NCBI RefSeq assembly: GCF_013184545.1
Contig: NZ_JAAOJA010000002.1
Span: forward strand, 310,001-374,000
Length of the DNA stretch: 64,000 nt
Direction: 5' to 3'
Source: Pseudomonas tumuqii
GTDB lineage: Bacteria; Pseudomonadota; Gammaproteobacteria; Pseudomonadales; Pseudomonadaceae
The notes below the pieces were generated by a model. It was not told where the DNA came from. It saw only the letters and a list, made by a program, of their open reading frames with translations, and searched no databases. Below, one piece after another: positions 45,669 to 56,419 of this stretch. Every line of letters starts with the position of its first letter. Within the stretch, counting starts at the first letter, position 1. The position numbers and the translations under genes were made by a program.

Positions 45669-46973
45669 ATGACCACAACCAGCGCTCTGGCACGCCTGCT
45701 CAAACCGGTCATGCCGCTGGCGCCGGGGATGAGCATCGCGGATGTCGCGGATCGCTTGTTGACCCCGGAGCACAAGGCCTTCCTCTCGCTGCCGATCGTC
45801 GATGCGGCGGGCTATCCGCTGGGCTTGGTCAGTCGCAGCGCCTTGCAGGATATCTTCATGCAGCGCTTCGGCCGCGACCTGCGCGGCCGTCACCCGGTGC
45901 AGGAGGTAATGAACCCGGCGCCGCTGGTGGTCAGCCTGGACACCAGTCTGGAGGAGGCGGCCAAGCAGATCACCGGGCAGTTGCAATACCCGATCACCGA
46001 AGACTTCATTCTGGTCGATGCACAGGGCCAATACCGCGGCCTGGGCACCGTGCTCGATCTGCTCAAGGCCATGGAGGCGCGCATCGCACAGCGCAATGCA
46101 GTGCTGCGCAGGGCGCTGGTCGACCTCAAGGAATCACAGGCGCAACTGGTGCAGTCGGAGAAGATGGCCTCGCTCGGGCAGATGGTCGCCGGCGTCGCCC
46201 ACGAGTTGAACACGCCGCTGGGCTACGTGAAGAACAATGTGCAGCTGCTGCGTGAGCTGAGCGCACCGCTGTTCGAACTGGCCGAAGCCCAGGCGGCCCT
46301 GGCCGATTGCCTGGCTGACCCGCACTGTGCCGAAGTGCGCCTGGCCGTGGCCCTGGACAACGCCGCCAAGGCCCGCGAGCAGGCCACGCCGGAGTTGCTG
46401 GTCGAGGATCTCAACCAGCTGTTCGACGACACCCTCTATGGGCTGCAACAGATCGCCGAGCTGGTGGTCGGCCTCAAGGACTTCGCCCGCCTGGATCGCG
46501 CCATGAGCGAGGAGGTCGACCTCAACGACTGTATTCGCAGCGCCTTGGTGATCGCCCGCAACAGCATCAAGGACAAGGCCGAGGCTATTCTGCAGCTCGG
46601 CGAACTGCCGCGCATTCCCTGCGCACCGTCGCAGATCAATCAGGTGCTGCTCAACCTGTTCACCAACGCCGCCCAGGCCATCGAGGGCTTCGGCCAGATT
46701 CGGGTGAAGACCTGGGCCGAGGAAACGGCGGTGTTCATCTCGGTACAGGACAGCGGCCGCGGCATGCCTGCGGGGGTGCTGGCGCGGATTTTCGACCCCT
46801 TCTTCACCACCAAACCGGTCGGCCAGGGCACCGGCCTGGGCCTGTCGATCAGCTTCAAGATCATCCAGGATCATGGCGGCCTGATACGCGTGGCCTCCGA
46901 GCCGGGGCGCGGTACGCGCTTCCTGATCCGCCTGCCGCGCCCCCAGGCGGCCGCACTGCAACGGAGCGCCTGA
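45669..46973 (+). CDS. Cytoplasmic sensor histidine kinase with CBS-pair input
   Basis: A 434-residue kinase without membrane segments. Residues 10-135 form a CBS pair (a nucleotide-sensing module). A short helix leads to the HisKA-like box with phospho-His in VAGVAHELNTPLGYVKNN (His178), then N-box LLNLFTNAAQAI, G1 DSGRGMP and G2 GTGLGLSISF. The ATG at 45669 follows GGGAG. One base separates it from its response regulator. An adenylate or S-adenosyl ligand of the CBS pair is a family-based guess. Confidence 0.9.
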   Translation: MTTTSALARLLKPVMPLAPGMSIADVADRLLTPEHKAFLSLPIVDAAGYPLGLVSRSALQDIFMQRFGRDLRGRHPVQEVMNPAPLVVSLDTSLEEAAKQITGQLQYPITEDFILVDAQGQYRGLGTVLDLLKAMEARIAQRNAVLRRALVDLKESQAQLVQSEKMASLGQMVAGVAHELNTPLGYVKNNVQLLRELSAPLFELAEAQAALADCLADPHCAEVRLAVALDNAAKAREQATPELLVEDLNQLFDDTLYGLQQIAELVVGLKDFARLDRAMSEEVDLNDCIRSALVIARNSIKDKAEAILQLGELPRIPCAPSQINQVLLNLFTNAAQAIEGFGQIRVKTWAEETAVFISVQDSGRGMPAGVLARIFDPFFTTKPVGQGTGLGLSISFKIIQDHGGLIRVASEPGRGTRFLIRLPRPQAAALQRSA

Positions 46974-46974
46974 A

Positions 46975-47892
46975 ATGACTGCAGCACCGATTCGCATCCT
47001 GTTTGTCGACGACGAAGAGCGCATCCTGCGCAGCCTGGCTTTGCAGTTTCGCCGCCAATATGAGGTGCTCACCGAGAGCGATCCGCACCGCGCCCTGCAG
47101 CGCCTGAAAAGCGAGGCGGTGCATATCCTGGTCAGCGACCAGCGCATGCCGCAGATGAGCGGCGCCGAGCTGCTCGCCCAGGCCCGCGAGATCGCCCCGC
47201 AGACCCTGCGCATCCTCCTTACCGGCTATTCCGATCTGGATGCGGCGGTGGCGGCGCTGAACGGCGGCGGCATCTTCCGTTACCTGACCAAGCCCTGGGA
47301 TCAGCAGGAAATGGCCTTCACCCTGCGCCAGGCGGCGCAGATCGCCGCGCGCCAGGTGCAGGCGCCGGTGGTGCCGAGCGCCAGCCTGCTGGCCGCGCAG
47401 CTCAATGTGTTGCTGCTCGATGAGGATCCGCAAACGCTGGCCGTGGTCGGCGATTTTTGCGTGGCTGGCGGCCACCGGTTGTTGCGCGTGAACAACCTGG
47501 GTGAGGCGCTGGGCGTGCTCAACGAGCTGCCGGTGGATCTGTTGGTCAGCGACCTGAAACTGGCCGGCGAGGAGGTCGCGCCCTTGCTGAAAAGCCTGGC
47601 TCAGGCCCATCCGCGCTTGCTGACCCTGGTGGTGACGCCGTTCTGTGACACCCAGGCGCTGCTCAAGCTGATCAACGAGGCGCAGATATTCCGCTACCTG
47701 CCCAAGCCGATCCGCCGTGGCCTGTTCGAGAAAGGCCTGCAGGCCGCTGCCGAACAGGCGCAGCTGTGGCGCGCGCAGCCGACACAGGTAGTCAGCCGTT
47801 TGCCGGAGATGCCGCGCGAGGAGCGTGAACGGGAAAAGGTCGGCAGTTTGCTGGGGATGTTGGGTCGCCTGCGCGAGCGCCTGACGGCGTAG
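46975..47892 (+). CDS. Response regulator with two receiver domains and no output domain
   Basis: A 305-residue protein. Receiver 1 (residues 5-125) has Asp-Asp near residue 12, phospho-acceptor Asp55 in ILVSDQRMPQMSG and Lys in FRYLTKPWD. Receiver 2 (residues 143-260) begins LNVLLLDEDPQTLAV and has Asp193 in LLVSDLKLAGEE and Lys in FRYLPKPIRRG. The C-terminal 40 residues are charged with no DNA-binding or enzymatic domain. It is probably a phosphorelay or protein-interaction output for the preceding kinase. Confidence 0.88.
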   Translation: MTAAPIRILFVDDEERILRSLALQFRRQYEVLTESDPHRALQRLKSEAVHILVSDQRMPQMSGAELLAQAREIAPQTLRILLTGYSDLDAAVAALNGGGIFRYLTKPWDQQEMAFTLRQAAQIAARQVQAPVVPSASLLAAQLNVLLLDEDPQTLAVVGDFCVAGGHRLLRVNNLGEALGVLNELPVDLLVSDLKLAGEEVAPLLKSLAQAHPRLLTLVVTPFCDTQALLKLINEAQIFRYLPKPIRRGLFEKGLQAAAEQAQLWRAQPTQVVSRLPEMPREEREREKVGSLLGMLGRLRERLTA

Positions 47893-47948
47893 ACCTGCCT
47901 CGGCGCGCCACGCGACCCCGCCGCCTTCGACGGGGTGCGTAGGAAACC

Positions 47949-48030
47949 CTGTAGGAGCCAGCTTGCTGTGGTTCGGCACTCCGACGATGCTTTTGACCTG
48001 CAAAGATCGCCAGCAAGCTGGCTCCTACAG
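47949..48030. repeat. REP-like palindromic repeat (GTAGGAGC family), second copy
   Basis: Perfect 20-base arms CTGTAGGAGCCAGCTTGCTG (47949-47968) and its inverse (48011-48030) with a 42-base loop. Its outer sequence matches the element at 1566-1627. It lies between the stops of convergent genes, 13 bases past the DAHP synthase stop. Confidence 0.9.
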
Positions 48031-48043
48031 AGGGCTTTTCGTT

Positions 48044-49561
<1,518 letters not shown>

Positions 49562-49652
49562 TTATCGCGTGACCCGGCGCGGGTGCTTCATTGACAATTG
49601 CCCTCTTTACCCTGGTGCGACTGGTCGGGGCTGTCAGGCTGGAGAGCGATGA

Positions 49653-50426
49653 ATGCCAGGTTTACCCCCGGTGGAAGAGATGAAAGACCAGGTTCTGCTC
49701 GCTGAAGTGCAGGATGCGTTCGGCGTGATCCGTGTGGTCGAGATCGGCGAGTACCGCTTTCTCGAATTCGGCGACTCGATCGAGCAGAGCTGTGTGTTCA
49801 CTGCCGACCCGAGTTGGCTGGAGTACGACTACACACGCGCCATGCTGCTCGGTGCGTTGTGCCATGCCGCGCCGGAGAGCGCGCTGTTTCTCGGGCTCGG
49901 TGCCGGCAACCTGACCCAGGCGTGCCTCAAGTTCCTGCCGCTGGACGATGTCGAAACCATCGAGCTGCGTCCTGAGGTGCCGCGTCTGGCCATGCAGTAC
50001 CTCGGTCTGGAGGATGACCCGCGTCTGACCATCCGTATCGGCGACGCCCTCGACCTGCTGGAAACCGCGGAAAGCGCCGATCTGATCTTCGTCGACCTCT
50101 ACACCGACCATGGTCCCGGCGTCGGCCACCTGGCCTGGCGCTTCCTGGAGAACTGCCAGAAGCAGTTGAATCCGGGCGGCTGGCTGATCATCAACCAGTG
50201 GGCCGGCAATGACGGCAAGCCGCTCGGCGCGCCGCTGCTGCGCGGCCTCTACCATCGGCATTATTGGGAATGTCCGGTCAAGGAAGGCAATGTCATCCTG
50301 CTGGTGCCGGCCGATCTCGAGCAGCAGCTCGACCTCGGCGATCTGCAAGCCCGGGCTGCGGCCCTGGCGCCGCAGCTGGGCTACTCCCTGCAGCCATTGA
50401 TCGAGGCGCTGCGCCCGGCCAGTTGA
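49653..50426 (+). CDS. Spermidine synthase-like (polyamine aminopropyltransferase fold) protein
   Basis: A 257-residue SAM-binding-fold protein: LFLGLGAGNLTQACLKFLP is the glycine-rich nucleotide site, with DDVETIELRPEVPRLAMQYL and SADLIFVDLYTDHGPGV following. It lacks the tetramerisation N-domain of true SpeE enzymes. Spermine/spermidine synthase is the nearest family, but transfer activity is unproven. Start at 49653 after GGAGAG. It converges with the crotonase gene. Confidence 0.82.
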   Translation: MPGLPPVEEMKDQVLLAEVQDAFGVIRVVEIGEYRFLEFGDSIEQSCVFTADPSWLEYDYTRAMLLGALCHAAPESALFLGLGAGNLTQACLKFLPLDDVETIELRPEVPRLAMQYLGLEDDPRLTIRIGDALDLLETAESADLIFVDLYTDHGPGVGHLAWRFLENCQKQLNPGGWLIINQWAGNDGKPLGAPLLRGLYHRHYWECPVKEGNVILLVPADLEQQLDLGDLQARAAALAPQLGYSLQPLIEALRPAS

Positions 50427-50432
50427 CGGTGC

Positions 50433-51224
50433 TCAGCGGCCCTTGAAGTCGCCGGGGCGGCGTTCGAGCATGGCGCGCAGGCCTTCCTGGGCATCTTCGC
50501 TGGCCAGCAGGCGGGCCAGGGTCGGATACAGATTGGCCGTCGCCGCGGCTTCGCCTTCGCGCACGGCCTGGCGTGCCGAGGCCAGGGTGGCCTGCACGCC
50601 GAGCGGCGCCTGGGCGGCGATCCGTTCGGCCAGCTTGAGCGCGTGGGGGAGCAGCTCTTCGCTGGCCAGCACTTCCTGCACCAGGCCCAGGCGGTAGGCT
50701 TCATGGGCATCGAACTCATCACCAGTGAGCAGCCAGCGCATGGCATTGCCCCAGCCGGCGCTCTGGTGCAGGCGCAGGGTGGCGCCGCCGAACGGAAAAA
50801 TACCGCGCTGCACTTCCATCTGGGCGAAGCGGGTATTGCTGGCGCACAGGTTGATGTCCGCAGCGAGCATCAGTTCGATGCCGACGGTGTAGCAATAGCC
50901 CTGGGCCGCGACTATCACCGGCTTGCTCACCCGTGGGCCGCCAAACACGCCCAAGGGGTCGCAGCCACCGGCAGGAACCTGCCAGCCCGCGGCAAAGCTG
51001 GCGGTCACGCTGGCCAGATCCAGCCCGGCGGTGAAGTGCTCGCCATGGGCGAAGACCAGGGCCACGCGCGCCTCGCCGTCGCGCTCGAACTCGCCATAGG
51101 CCATGCACAGGTCATTGAGCATATCCAGGTCGACGGCATTGCGTTTGGCCGGTCGGTCCAGGCCGATCAGCATGATCCGCTCGCGCTTCTCACGGCTGAC
51201 GCGACCGCTGGTGCTTTGAGTCAT
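50433..51224 (-). CDS. Enoyl-CoA hydratase/isomerase (crotonase) family protein
   Basis: A 263-residue crotonase with LIGLDRPAKRNAVDLDM, HGEHFTAGLDLASV and AQGYCYTVGIELMLAADI as oxyanion-hole and CoA segments. The catalytic Glu pair of true hydratases is not obvious, so the reaction is uncertain. The MTQST start at 51224 is chosen over a longer upstream frame. The deaD leader lies upstream on the other strand. Confidence 0.88.
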   Translation of the reverse strand: MTQSTSGRVSREKRERIMLIGLDRPAKRNAVDLDMLNDLCMAYGEFERDGEARVALVFAHGEHFTAGLDLASVTASFAAGWQVPAGGCDPLGVFGGPRVSKPVIVAAQGYCYTVGIELMLAADINLCASNTRFAQMEVQRGIFPFGGATLRLHQSAGWGNAMRWLLTGDEFDAHEAYRLGLVQEVLASEELLPHALKLAERIAAQAPLGVQATLASARQAVREGEAAATANLYPTLARLLASEDAQEGLRAMLERRPGDFKGR

Positions 51225-51680
51225 GGCAGAAATCCTTGCGCAGAAAATGTCATGCCACAGGGTATAGCAGGGCAATTGCAACGCGCACATGCCGGGTCGC
51301 ATTTGCAACTGTCGGATGCGTTTTCCCTGACGTCCGGGCCGCGCTGGCAGGCATATGAATCGCTGAGTGGCCTTCGCTCAAGGTGCGACCTGGGTGACCG
51401 CTTGGCGGTGCAGGTCTTTTAATTGTGGGAAAACCATCACAACTGCCAGGTTTTCCGGTATAGTGCGCGCCGGTCAATTCATGGCCACGTTCAGGTTACA
51501 CAACTCGCCCGGAGGTCACCTTCGGCAGTCAGTCTGCGTAGCGGACTATCCTTGACGATTCATTTACAACCACGTTTTCGCAAATCCCCGCCGACACGGC
51601 TGCCAGGGTGACTTTAGAGTCTTACACGGCATGCGCAGCTTTGGAGCATGGGTCTTTGCGGATGCACTAGAGGCAGACCC
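51225..51680 (+). promoter_or_regulatory. Long leader and promoter of the DEAD-box helicase gene
   Basis: 456 gene-free bases. A good -10, TATAGT at 51459-51464 preceded by GG and followed by GCGCGCC, predicts a start near 51471 and a 5' leader of about 210 bases. No clear -35 is seen. The leader ends in a start-codon hairpin (separate entry) and has no supported upstream ORF. Confidence 0.6.
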
Positions 51681-51683
51681 ATG
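51647..51683 (+). promoter_or_regulatory. Start-codon hairpin in the deaD leader
   Basis: CATGGGTCT (51647-51655) is an exact inverted repeat of AGACCCATG (51675-51683). The right arm includes the helicase ATG (51681-51683), and the 19-base loop contains the likely ribosome site AGAGGC. Paired, it would hide the start codon; unwinding by cold-shock factors or the helicase itself could expose it. Confidence 0.6.
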
Positions 51684-53354
51684 ACCCAGGTAATCGGCGG
51701 CTTCGCCGCACTCGATCTTCATCCCAATATCCTTGCCGCAGTGATCGCGACTGGCTACGAAGAGCCTTCGGCGATTCAGCTGCAGGCAATTCCGGTGATT
51801 CTCGCCGGCCACGACATGATCGGCCAGGCGCAGACCGGCACCGGTAAAACCGCTGCCTTTGCCCTGCCAATCCTCAGCCGCATCGATCCGACCAAGCGTC
51901 AGCCGCAGGCGCTGATTCTCGCGCCGACCCGCGAGCTGGCCCTGCAGGTCGCTACTGCCTTCGAAACCTACGCCAAGCAAATGCCGGGGCTGAACGTCAT
52001 CGCCGTTTACGGCGGTGCGCCCATGGGCCCGCAACTGAAAGCCATCCGCAATGGCGCGCAGGTTGTGGTTGCCACTCCGGGTCGCCTGGTCGATCACCTG
52101 CGTCGTGACGAGAAGGTGTTGTCGACCATCCAGCACCTGGTGCTCGATGAGGCGGACGAAATGCTCAAGCTGGGCTTCATGGATGACCTTGAAGTGATTT
52201 TCAAGGCCATGCCGGAAACCCGCCAGACCGTATTGTTCTCGGCCACCTTGCCGCATTCGATCCGCACCATTGCCGAAAAGCATCTGCGTGAGCCGAAACA
52301 CGTCAGGATCGAAACCAAGACCCAGACCGTGACTGCCATCGAGCAGGCTCACCTGCTGGTCCACGCCGACCAGAAGCACGCCGCCGTATTGCGTCTGCTG
52401 GAAGTCGAAGAGTTCGATGCGCTGATCGCTTTCGTGCGGACCAAGCAAGCCACTCTGGATCTGGCCGCCGTGCTCGAAGCCCGTGGCTACAAGGCCGCTG
52501 CCCTGAACGGCGACATCGCCCAGAACCAGCGTGAGCGGGTGATCGAGTCGCTCAAGGATGGTCGCCTGGACATCGTTGTCGCCACCGACGTCGCTGCCCG
52601 TGGTCTGGACGTGCCGCGCATCACCCACGTGATGAACGTCGACATGCCGTACGACCCGGAATCCTATGTGCACCGTATCGGTCGTACCGGCCGTGCCGGT
52701 CGTACCGGTCGCGCACTGTTGCTGGTAACGCCGCGCGAGCGCCGCATGCTGCAGGTGATCGAGCGTGTCACCGGGCAGAAAGTCAGCGAAGTACGCCTGC
52801 CCGACGGCCAGCAAGTGCTGGACGCGCGGATCAAGAAGCTGACCTCGAGCCTGGCACCGCTGGTAGCCGACGCCGAAGCCAGCCATGGTGAACTGCTCGA
52901 CCGTCTGACCGCGGAAATCGGTTGCAGCCCGCGTGCCCTGGCTGCCGCGCTGCTGCGCAAGGCCACCAACGGTCAGGCCCTGACCCTGGCTGAAGTCGAG
53001 CGCGAGCAACCGCTGGTGCCGACCAGTGCGCCGCGTGAACGCAGCGAGCGCAGCAGTGAGCGTTCGGATCGCGGTGACAGCCGTGAGCGTCGTGCGCCAG
53101 TGCCTTTGGCCGAAGGTCGTGCCCGTTGCCGGACTGCGCTGGGCGCGCGTGACGGTATCGCCGCGAAGAACCTGCTGGGCGCCATCCTCAACGAGGGCGG
53201 CCTGGTTCGCGAAGCCATCGGTCGCATCCAGGTGCGCGAGAGCTTCAGCCTGGTCGAGCTGCCGGAAGACGGTCTGGAGCGGTTGCTCAGCAAGCTGAAA
53301 GACACCCGCGTCGGTGGCAAGCCGCTGAAGCTGCGTCGTTATCGCGAAGATTGA
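51681..53354 (+). CDS. deaD: DEAD-box ATP-dependent RNA helicase (DeaD/CsdA group)
   Basis: A 557-residue helicase. In order: Q motif (FAALDLHPNILAAVIATGYEE), Walker A AQTGTGKTAAF, PTRELALQ, VLDEADEMLK, SATLPHSI, then helicase-C ATDVAARGLDVPRITHV and HRIGRTGRAGRTGRALLLV. The C-terminus (about 470-557) is an RNA-binding DbpA-type domain after an Arg/Ser-rich linker. It remodels structured RNA in ribosome assembly and mRNA decay, often in the cold. I prefer ATG 51681 to an in-frame ATG at 51648, whose Shine-Dalgarno is one base away. Confidence 0.94.
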   Translation: MTQVIGGFAALDLHPNILAAVIATGYEEPSAIQLQAIPVILAGHDMIGQAQTGTGKTAAFALPILSRIDPTKRQPQALILAPTRELALQVATAFETYAKQMPGLNVIAVYGGAPMGPQLKAIRNGAQVVVATPGRLVDHLRRDEKVLSTIQHLVLDEADEMLKLGFMDDLEVIFKAMPETRQTVLFSATLPHSIRTIAEKHLREPKHVRIETKTQTVTAIEQAHLLVHADQKHAAVLRLLEVEEFDALIAFVRTKQATLDLAAVLEARGYKAAALNGDIAQNQRERVIESLKDGRLDIVVATDVAARGLDVPRITHVMNVDMPYDPESYVHRIGRTGRAGRTGRALLLVTPRERRMLQVIERVTGQKVSEVRLPDGQQVLDARIKKLTSSLAPLVADAEASHGELLDRLTAEIGCSPRALAAALLRKATNGQALTLAEVEREQPLVPTSAPRERSERSSERSDRGDSRERRAPVPLAEGRARCRTALGARDGIAAKNLLGAILNEGGLVREAIGRIQVRESFSLVELPEDGLERLLSKLKDTRVGGKPLKLRRYRED

Positions 53355-53392
53355 TCCGCGTTAAGCGCTAAAGATCCGCGTTAAGCGTTAAA
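53353..53392 (+). repeat. Tandem 20-base direct repeat at the deaD stop
   Basis: GATCCGCGTTAAGCGCTAAA (53353-53372) is followed directly by the same 20-mer with one change (53373-53392). The first copy includes the last two bases of the TGA stop. Recent duplication by slippage is likely; no function is apparent. Confidence 0.88.
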
Positions 53393-53397
53393 TAAGA

Positions 53398-53429
53398 AGC
53401 CCCGTATCGTTGAGATGCGGGGCTTTTTT
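53398..53429 (+). terminator. Intrinsic terminator after deaD
   Basis: AGCCCCG(T)ATC pairs with GAT(G)CGGGGCT over a GTTGA loop, followed by a six-T tract. Confidence 0.9.
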
Positions 53430-53466
53430 GTATCCGTCCACCTGGCAGGCAAGGCCTACAGCGGCG

Positions 53467-53688
53467 CTATGATCTCTTGCTGCCAACTACGAGCATGAGA
53501 CCGCCCGCCACTATGGCGGCAATCCCGGCCCACATGGGGACGTTGACCCGTTCTTTCTCTTTCACGGACAGCTCGAGCGGACCAAGTTTGACCGCGGTGG
53601 TGTCCTTGGTATAACTGAAGCCACCATAAATCAGCGCCAGGGTTCCGACTACCACGAGTGCTATGGCTGCAAGCCTGAATGAGTTCAT
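53467..53688 (-). CDS. Small two-helix membrane protein
   Basis: 73 residues: helix 1 about residues 5-22 (LAAIALVVVGTLALIYGGF), a linker VKLGPLELSVKEKERVNVP, and helix 2 about residues 51-68 (MWAGIAAIVAGGLMLVVG). The second ATG (53688) is preferred because AGAAGG lies ten bases upstream of it. The family is of unknown function. It is transcribed toward the deaD terminator, alone. Confidence 0.75.
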   Translation of the reverse strand: MNSFRLAAIALVVVGTLALIYGGFSYTKDTTAVKLGPLELSVKEKERVNVPMWAGIAAIVAGGLMLVVGSKRS

Positions 53689-53846
53689 ATCGTTCATACC
53701 TTCTGCGTGACACCTGTGCCTCGTGGCCGACGGTTCCAAGGGCAGGGTCATGCAGATGATTGAAGCACAGATTGCTTGGGTTCCGTGATCGATAGCCTCG
53801 GTGTCGGCGGCAGCCGCTGGCGCGGTTTGCCGGCACCTTGGGTGTG

Positions 53847-54614
53847 TCAGGCAAAGCTGTAGATATCCATGCCCAGGGCGCCGAGGGTGAAACCGCTGTG
53901 CTCGACCTTGAACCGACCGCCAGCGCCGCGGGCGAAGAACAGCGGTAACAGATGTTCGTCGCTGGGGTGGTTGCGTACGGCCGCCGGGGCTCGTTGGCGA
54001 TAGTCGTGCAACGCCGCCTCGTCGTCGGCGGCGAGCCTGCTCACCATCCAGTCACGAAAGTCCTGGGCCCAGGGTTCTATCACTTCGGGGCCGGCGTGCC
54101 AGTCGAGTTCGCCGAGGTTATGGGTGATGCTGCCGGAGCCGATCAGCAGTACGTCTTGCTGACGCAGGCCGGCCAGGGCGCGACCGATGCGGGTCTGTAA
54201 TTCAGGGCCCTGGCTGCTGGGCAGCGAGAGCTGCGCTATCGGGATGTCGGCGGCCGGGTACATCAGTGACAGAGGCACCCAGGCGCCGTGGTCGAAGGGG
54301 CGTTCGGGGTCGAGTTGTGCGGGGAAGCCGGCGGCGCCCAGCAGTTGCACGATGTCTGCGGCGAACTGCGGATGGCCGGGCGCCGGGTATTGCACCTGAT
54401 ACAGTTCCGGGGGGAAGCCGCCAAAGTCATGCCAGGTTTCCGGTTGGGCAGCGCTGGTGACGCGCAGCGCAGTGCTTTCCCAGTGGGCGGACACCACCAG
54501 GATGGCCCGTGGCCTGGGCAGTGCCGCAGCCAGACGGGCCAAGGCCGGACCGCTGGCGCCGGGCTCCAGGGCGAGCATGGGCGAGCCGTGGGAGATAAAG
54601 AGTGAAGGCAGCAT
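53847..54614 (-). CDS. DODA/LigB-type extradiol dioxygenase family protein
   Basis: A 255-residue protein of the class III extradiol (LigB/YgiD) family. Likely metal ligands are in LFISHGSPMLALEP (His), ILVVSAHWES (His), PFDHGAWVPL (His) and IGSGSITHNLGEL (His). Relatives open catechol-type rings, including DOPA. The substrate is unknown. It is divergent from tpm. Confidence 0.86.
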   Translation of the reverse strand: MLPSLFISHGSPMLALEPGASGPALARLAAALPRPRAILVVSAHWESTALRVTSAAQPETWHDFGGFPPELYQVQYPAPGHPQFAADIVQLLGAAGFPAQLDPERPFDHGAWVPLSLMYPAADIPIAQLSLPSSQGPELQTRIGRALAGLRQQDVLLIGSGSITHNLGELDWHAGPEVIEPWAQDFRDWMVSRLAADDEAALHDYRQRAPAAVRNHPSDEHLLPLFFARGAGGRFKVEHSGFTLGALGMDIYSFA

Positions 54615-54716
54615 GGGCTAGGTTCCTGCAGTAGGATGTGGCTATCTTCGCGGCTGGTATTATCGAATTCCAGTATAAATTCTTGAGCTATTTGATCGAA
54701 TTTCTTGGGGGTAAGA

Positions 54717-55376
54717 GTGGACGAGGCATTCTGGCAGGCGCGCTGGGCGCGCGATCAGATCGGTTTTCATCTGGATCAGGTCAACCCCTATCTGCAGCGC
54801 CACTGCTCGGCGCTTGCGTTGCAGCCGGGCGCGCGGGTGCTGGTGCCGCTGTGCGGCAAGAGTCTGGATCTGGCCTGGCTGGCGGGGCAGGGCTTTCGGG
54901 TAGTGGGCGTCGAGCTGGCGCAGAAGGCGGTCGAGGATTTCTTCGCGGAACATGGCTTGAACGCCGAGATCAGCCAGGAGGGGGTGTTCAAGGTCTATCG
55001 CGCCGGGGCGGTGGAGCTCTGGTGCGGCGATTTCTTCGCCCTGACGGCGGAACAGCTCGGCGATTGCCAGGGGGTCTACGATCGGGCGGCATTAATCGCC
55101 TTGCCGGCGGATCTGCGCGTTCGCTACGTGGCCCATCTGCAGGCCATTTTGCCGGCGGGATGCCGGGGCCTGCTGATTACCCTGGATTACCAGCAGAGCC
55201 AGATGGACGGCCCGCCCTTCGCGGTGACGGATGCCGAAGTGCATGAGTTGTTCGATGCGGGCTGGCAGGTCGAGACGCTGGAGCGGCTGGATGTGCTGCA
55301 GGGCAACTGGAAGTTCATCAAGCACAACCTGCAGGCGCTGGATGAGGTGGTATACCGGTTGGTCAAGCGCGGGTAA
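54717..55376 (+). CDS. tpm: Thiopurine S-methyltransferase
   Basis: A 219-residue SAM-dependent methyltransferase. [20 protein letters not shown] is the SAM loop, followed by [17 protein letters not shown] and [16 protein letters not shown]. Bacterial Tpm also methylates selenium and tellurium compounds. I use GTG 54717 ([10 protein letters not shown]), which fits the family's N-terminus, rather than the TTG 12 bases upstream. Confidence 0.93.
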   Translation: MDEAFWQARWARDQIGFHLDQVNPYLQRHCSALALQPGARVLVPLCGKSLDLAWLAGQGFRVVGVELAQKAVEDFFAEHGLNAEISQEGVFKVYRAGAVELWCGDFFALTAEQLGDCQGVYDRAALIALPADLRVRYVAHLQAILPAGCRGLLITLDYQQSQMDGPPFAVTDAEVHELFDAGWQVETLERLDVLQGNWKFIKHNLQALDEVVYRLVKRG

Positions 55377-55463
55377 TGTCGCGCACATGCCAGGCGGGCT
55401 GTCGCTGCGCTCCGAACGGATCGTCGCCCGGGACGGCCTGCGTTGGTGGGTGCGGCGCAGCAA

Positions 55464-55491
55464 AAAAAGGCGACCCGAGGGTCGCCTTTTT
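55464..55491. terminator. Bidirectional terminator between tpm and htpX
   Basis: AAAAGGCGACCC / GGGTCGCCTTTT with a GAG loop, flanked by A and T tracts, can stop transcription from both convergent genes. Confidence 0.9.
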
Positions 55492-55499
55492 CATGGGGG

Positions 55500-56372
55500 T
55501 TAGCGCAATTGGCGCAGGGCTTCGATACGGTCTTCCAGCGGCGGGTGGGTCATCAGCAGGCCGGCCAGTCCGTGCTTCAGGCCGCCGTTGATGCCGAAGG
55601 CGGTGAGGCTGTCGGGCATGTTCACCGGCACGCCCTGTTCTGCGCGCAGGCGCTGCAGGGCGGCGATCATGGCGCCGGTGCCAGCCAGGCGCGCGCCGGC
55701 TGCGTCGGCCTTGAACTCGCGTTTGCGCGAGAACCACATGACGATGATGCTGGCCAGGATGCCCAGTACCAGCTCGGCGAAGATGGTCGCGACGAAGTAG
55801 CCGATGCCGTGGCTGCCTTCGTTTTTCAGAATGGCCTTGTCGACGAAGTTGCCGAAGATCCGCGCAAAGAACATCACGAAGGTGTTCACCACGCCCTGGA
55901 TCAGCGCCAGGGTGACCATGTCGCCGTTGGCTACGTGGCCGATTTCGTGGGCCAGCACGGCTTTCACCTCATCCGGCGAGAAGCGTTCCAGCAAGCCCTG
56001 GCTGACGGCTACCAGGGCATCGTTCTTGTTCCAGCCAGTGGCGAAGGCGTTGGATTCGTAGGCGGGAAAGATCCCCACTTCCGGCATCTTGATCCCCGCC
56101 TCGCGGGACAGTTCTTCGACGGTTTGCAGCAGCCACTGTTCGTGGCGGGTACGCGGCTGGGTGATGATCTCGGTGCCGGTGCTCATCTTCGCCATCCACT
56201 TGGACAGCAGCAGTGAGATCAGTGAGCCGGCAAAACCGAATACCGCGCAGAAGATCAGCAGGCTGCTGTAGTTTTGGCCGGTATAGCGGTCTACCCCCAG
56301 TAGCTTGAGAGTGATACTGGCGATGATCAACACCGCCAAGTTGGTAGCCAGAAACAGCAAAATGCGCATCAT
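55500..56372 (-). CDS. htpX: Heat-shock membrane protease HtpX
   Basis: A 290-residue M48B zinc protease. Two N-terminal membrane helices (about 4-24 and 36-57), zinc motif [12 protein letters not shown] (His142, Glu143, His146), and two further helices are present; the third ligand Glu follows in [11 protein letters not shown]. It degrades misfolded inner-membrane proteins. A sigma32-like promoter lies upstream (56420-56450). Confidence 0.96.
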   Translation of the reverse strand: MMRILLFLATNLAVLIIASITLKLLGVDRYTGQNYSSLLIFCAVFGFAGSLISLLLSKWMAKMSTGTEIITQPRTRHEQWLLQTVEELSREAGIKMPEVGIFPAYESNAFATGWNKNDALVAVSQGLLERFSPDEVKAVLAHEIGHVANGDMVTLALIQGVVNTFVMFFARIFGNFVDKAILKNEGSHGIGYFVATIFAELVLGILASIIVMWFSRKREFKADAAGARLAGTGAMIAALQRLRAEQGVPVNMPDSLTAFGINGGLKHGLAGLLMTHPPLEDRIEALRQLR

Positions 56373-56419
56373 GGTGTGAAACTACTCCTCACGGAAAAGG
56401 ACAGGCTCGTAATGCTGGC

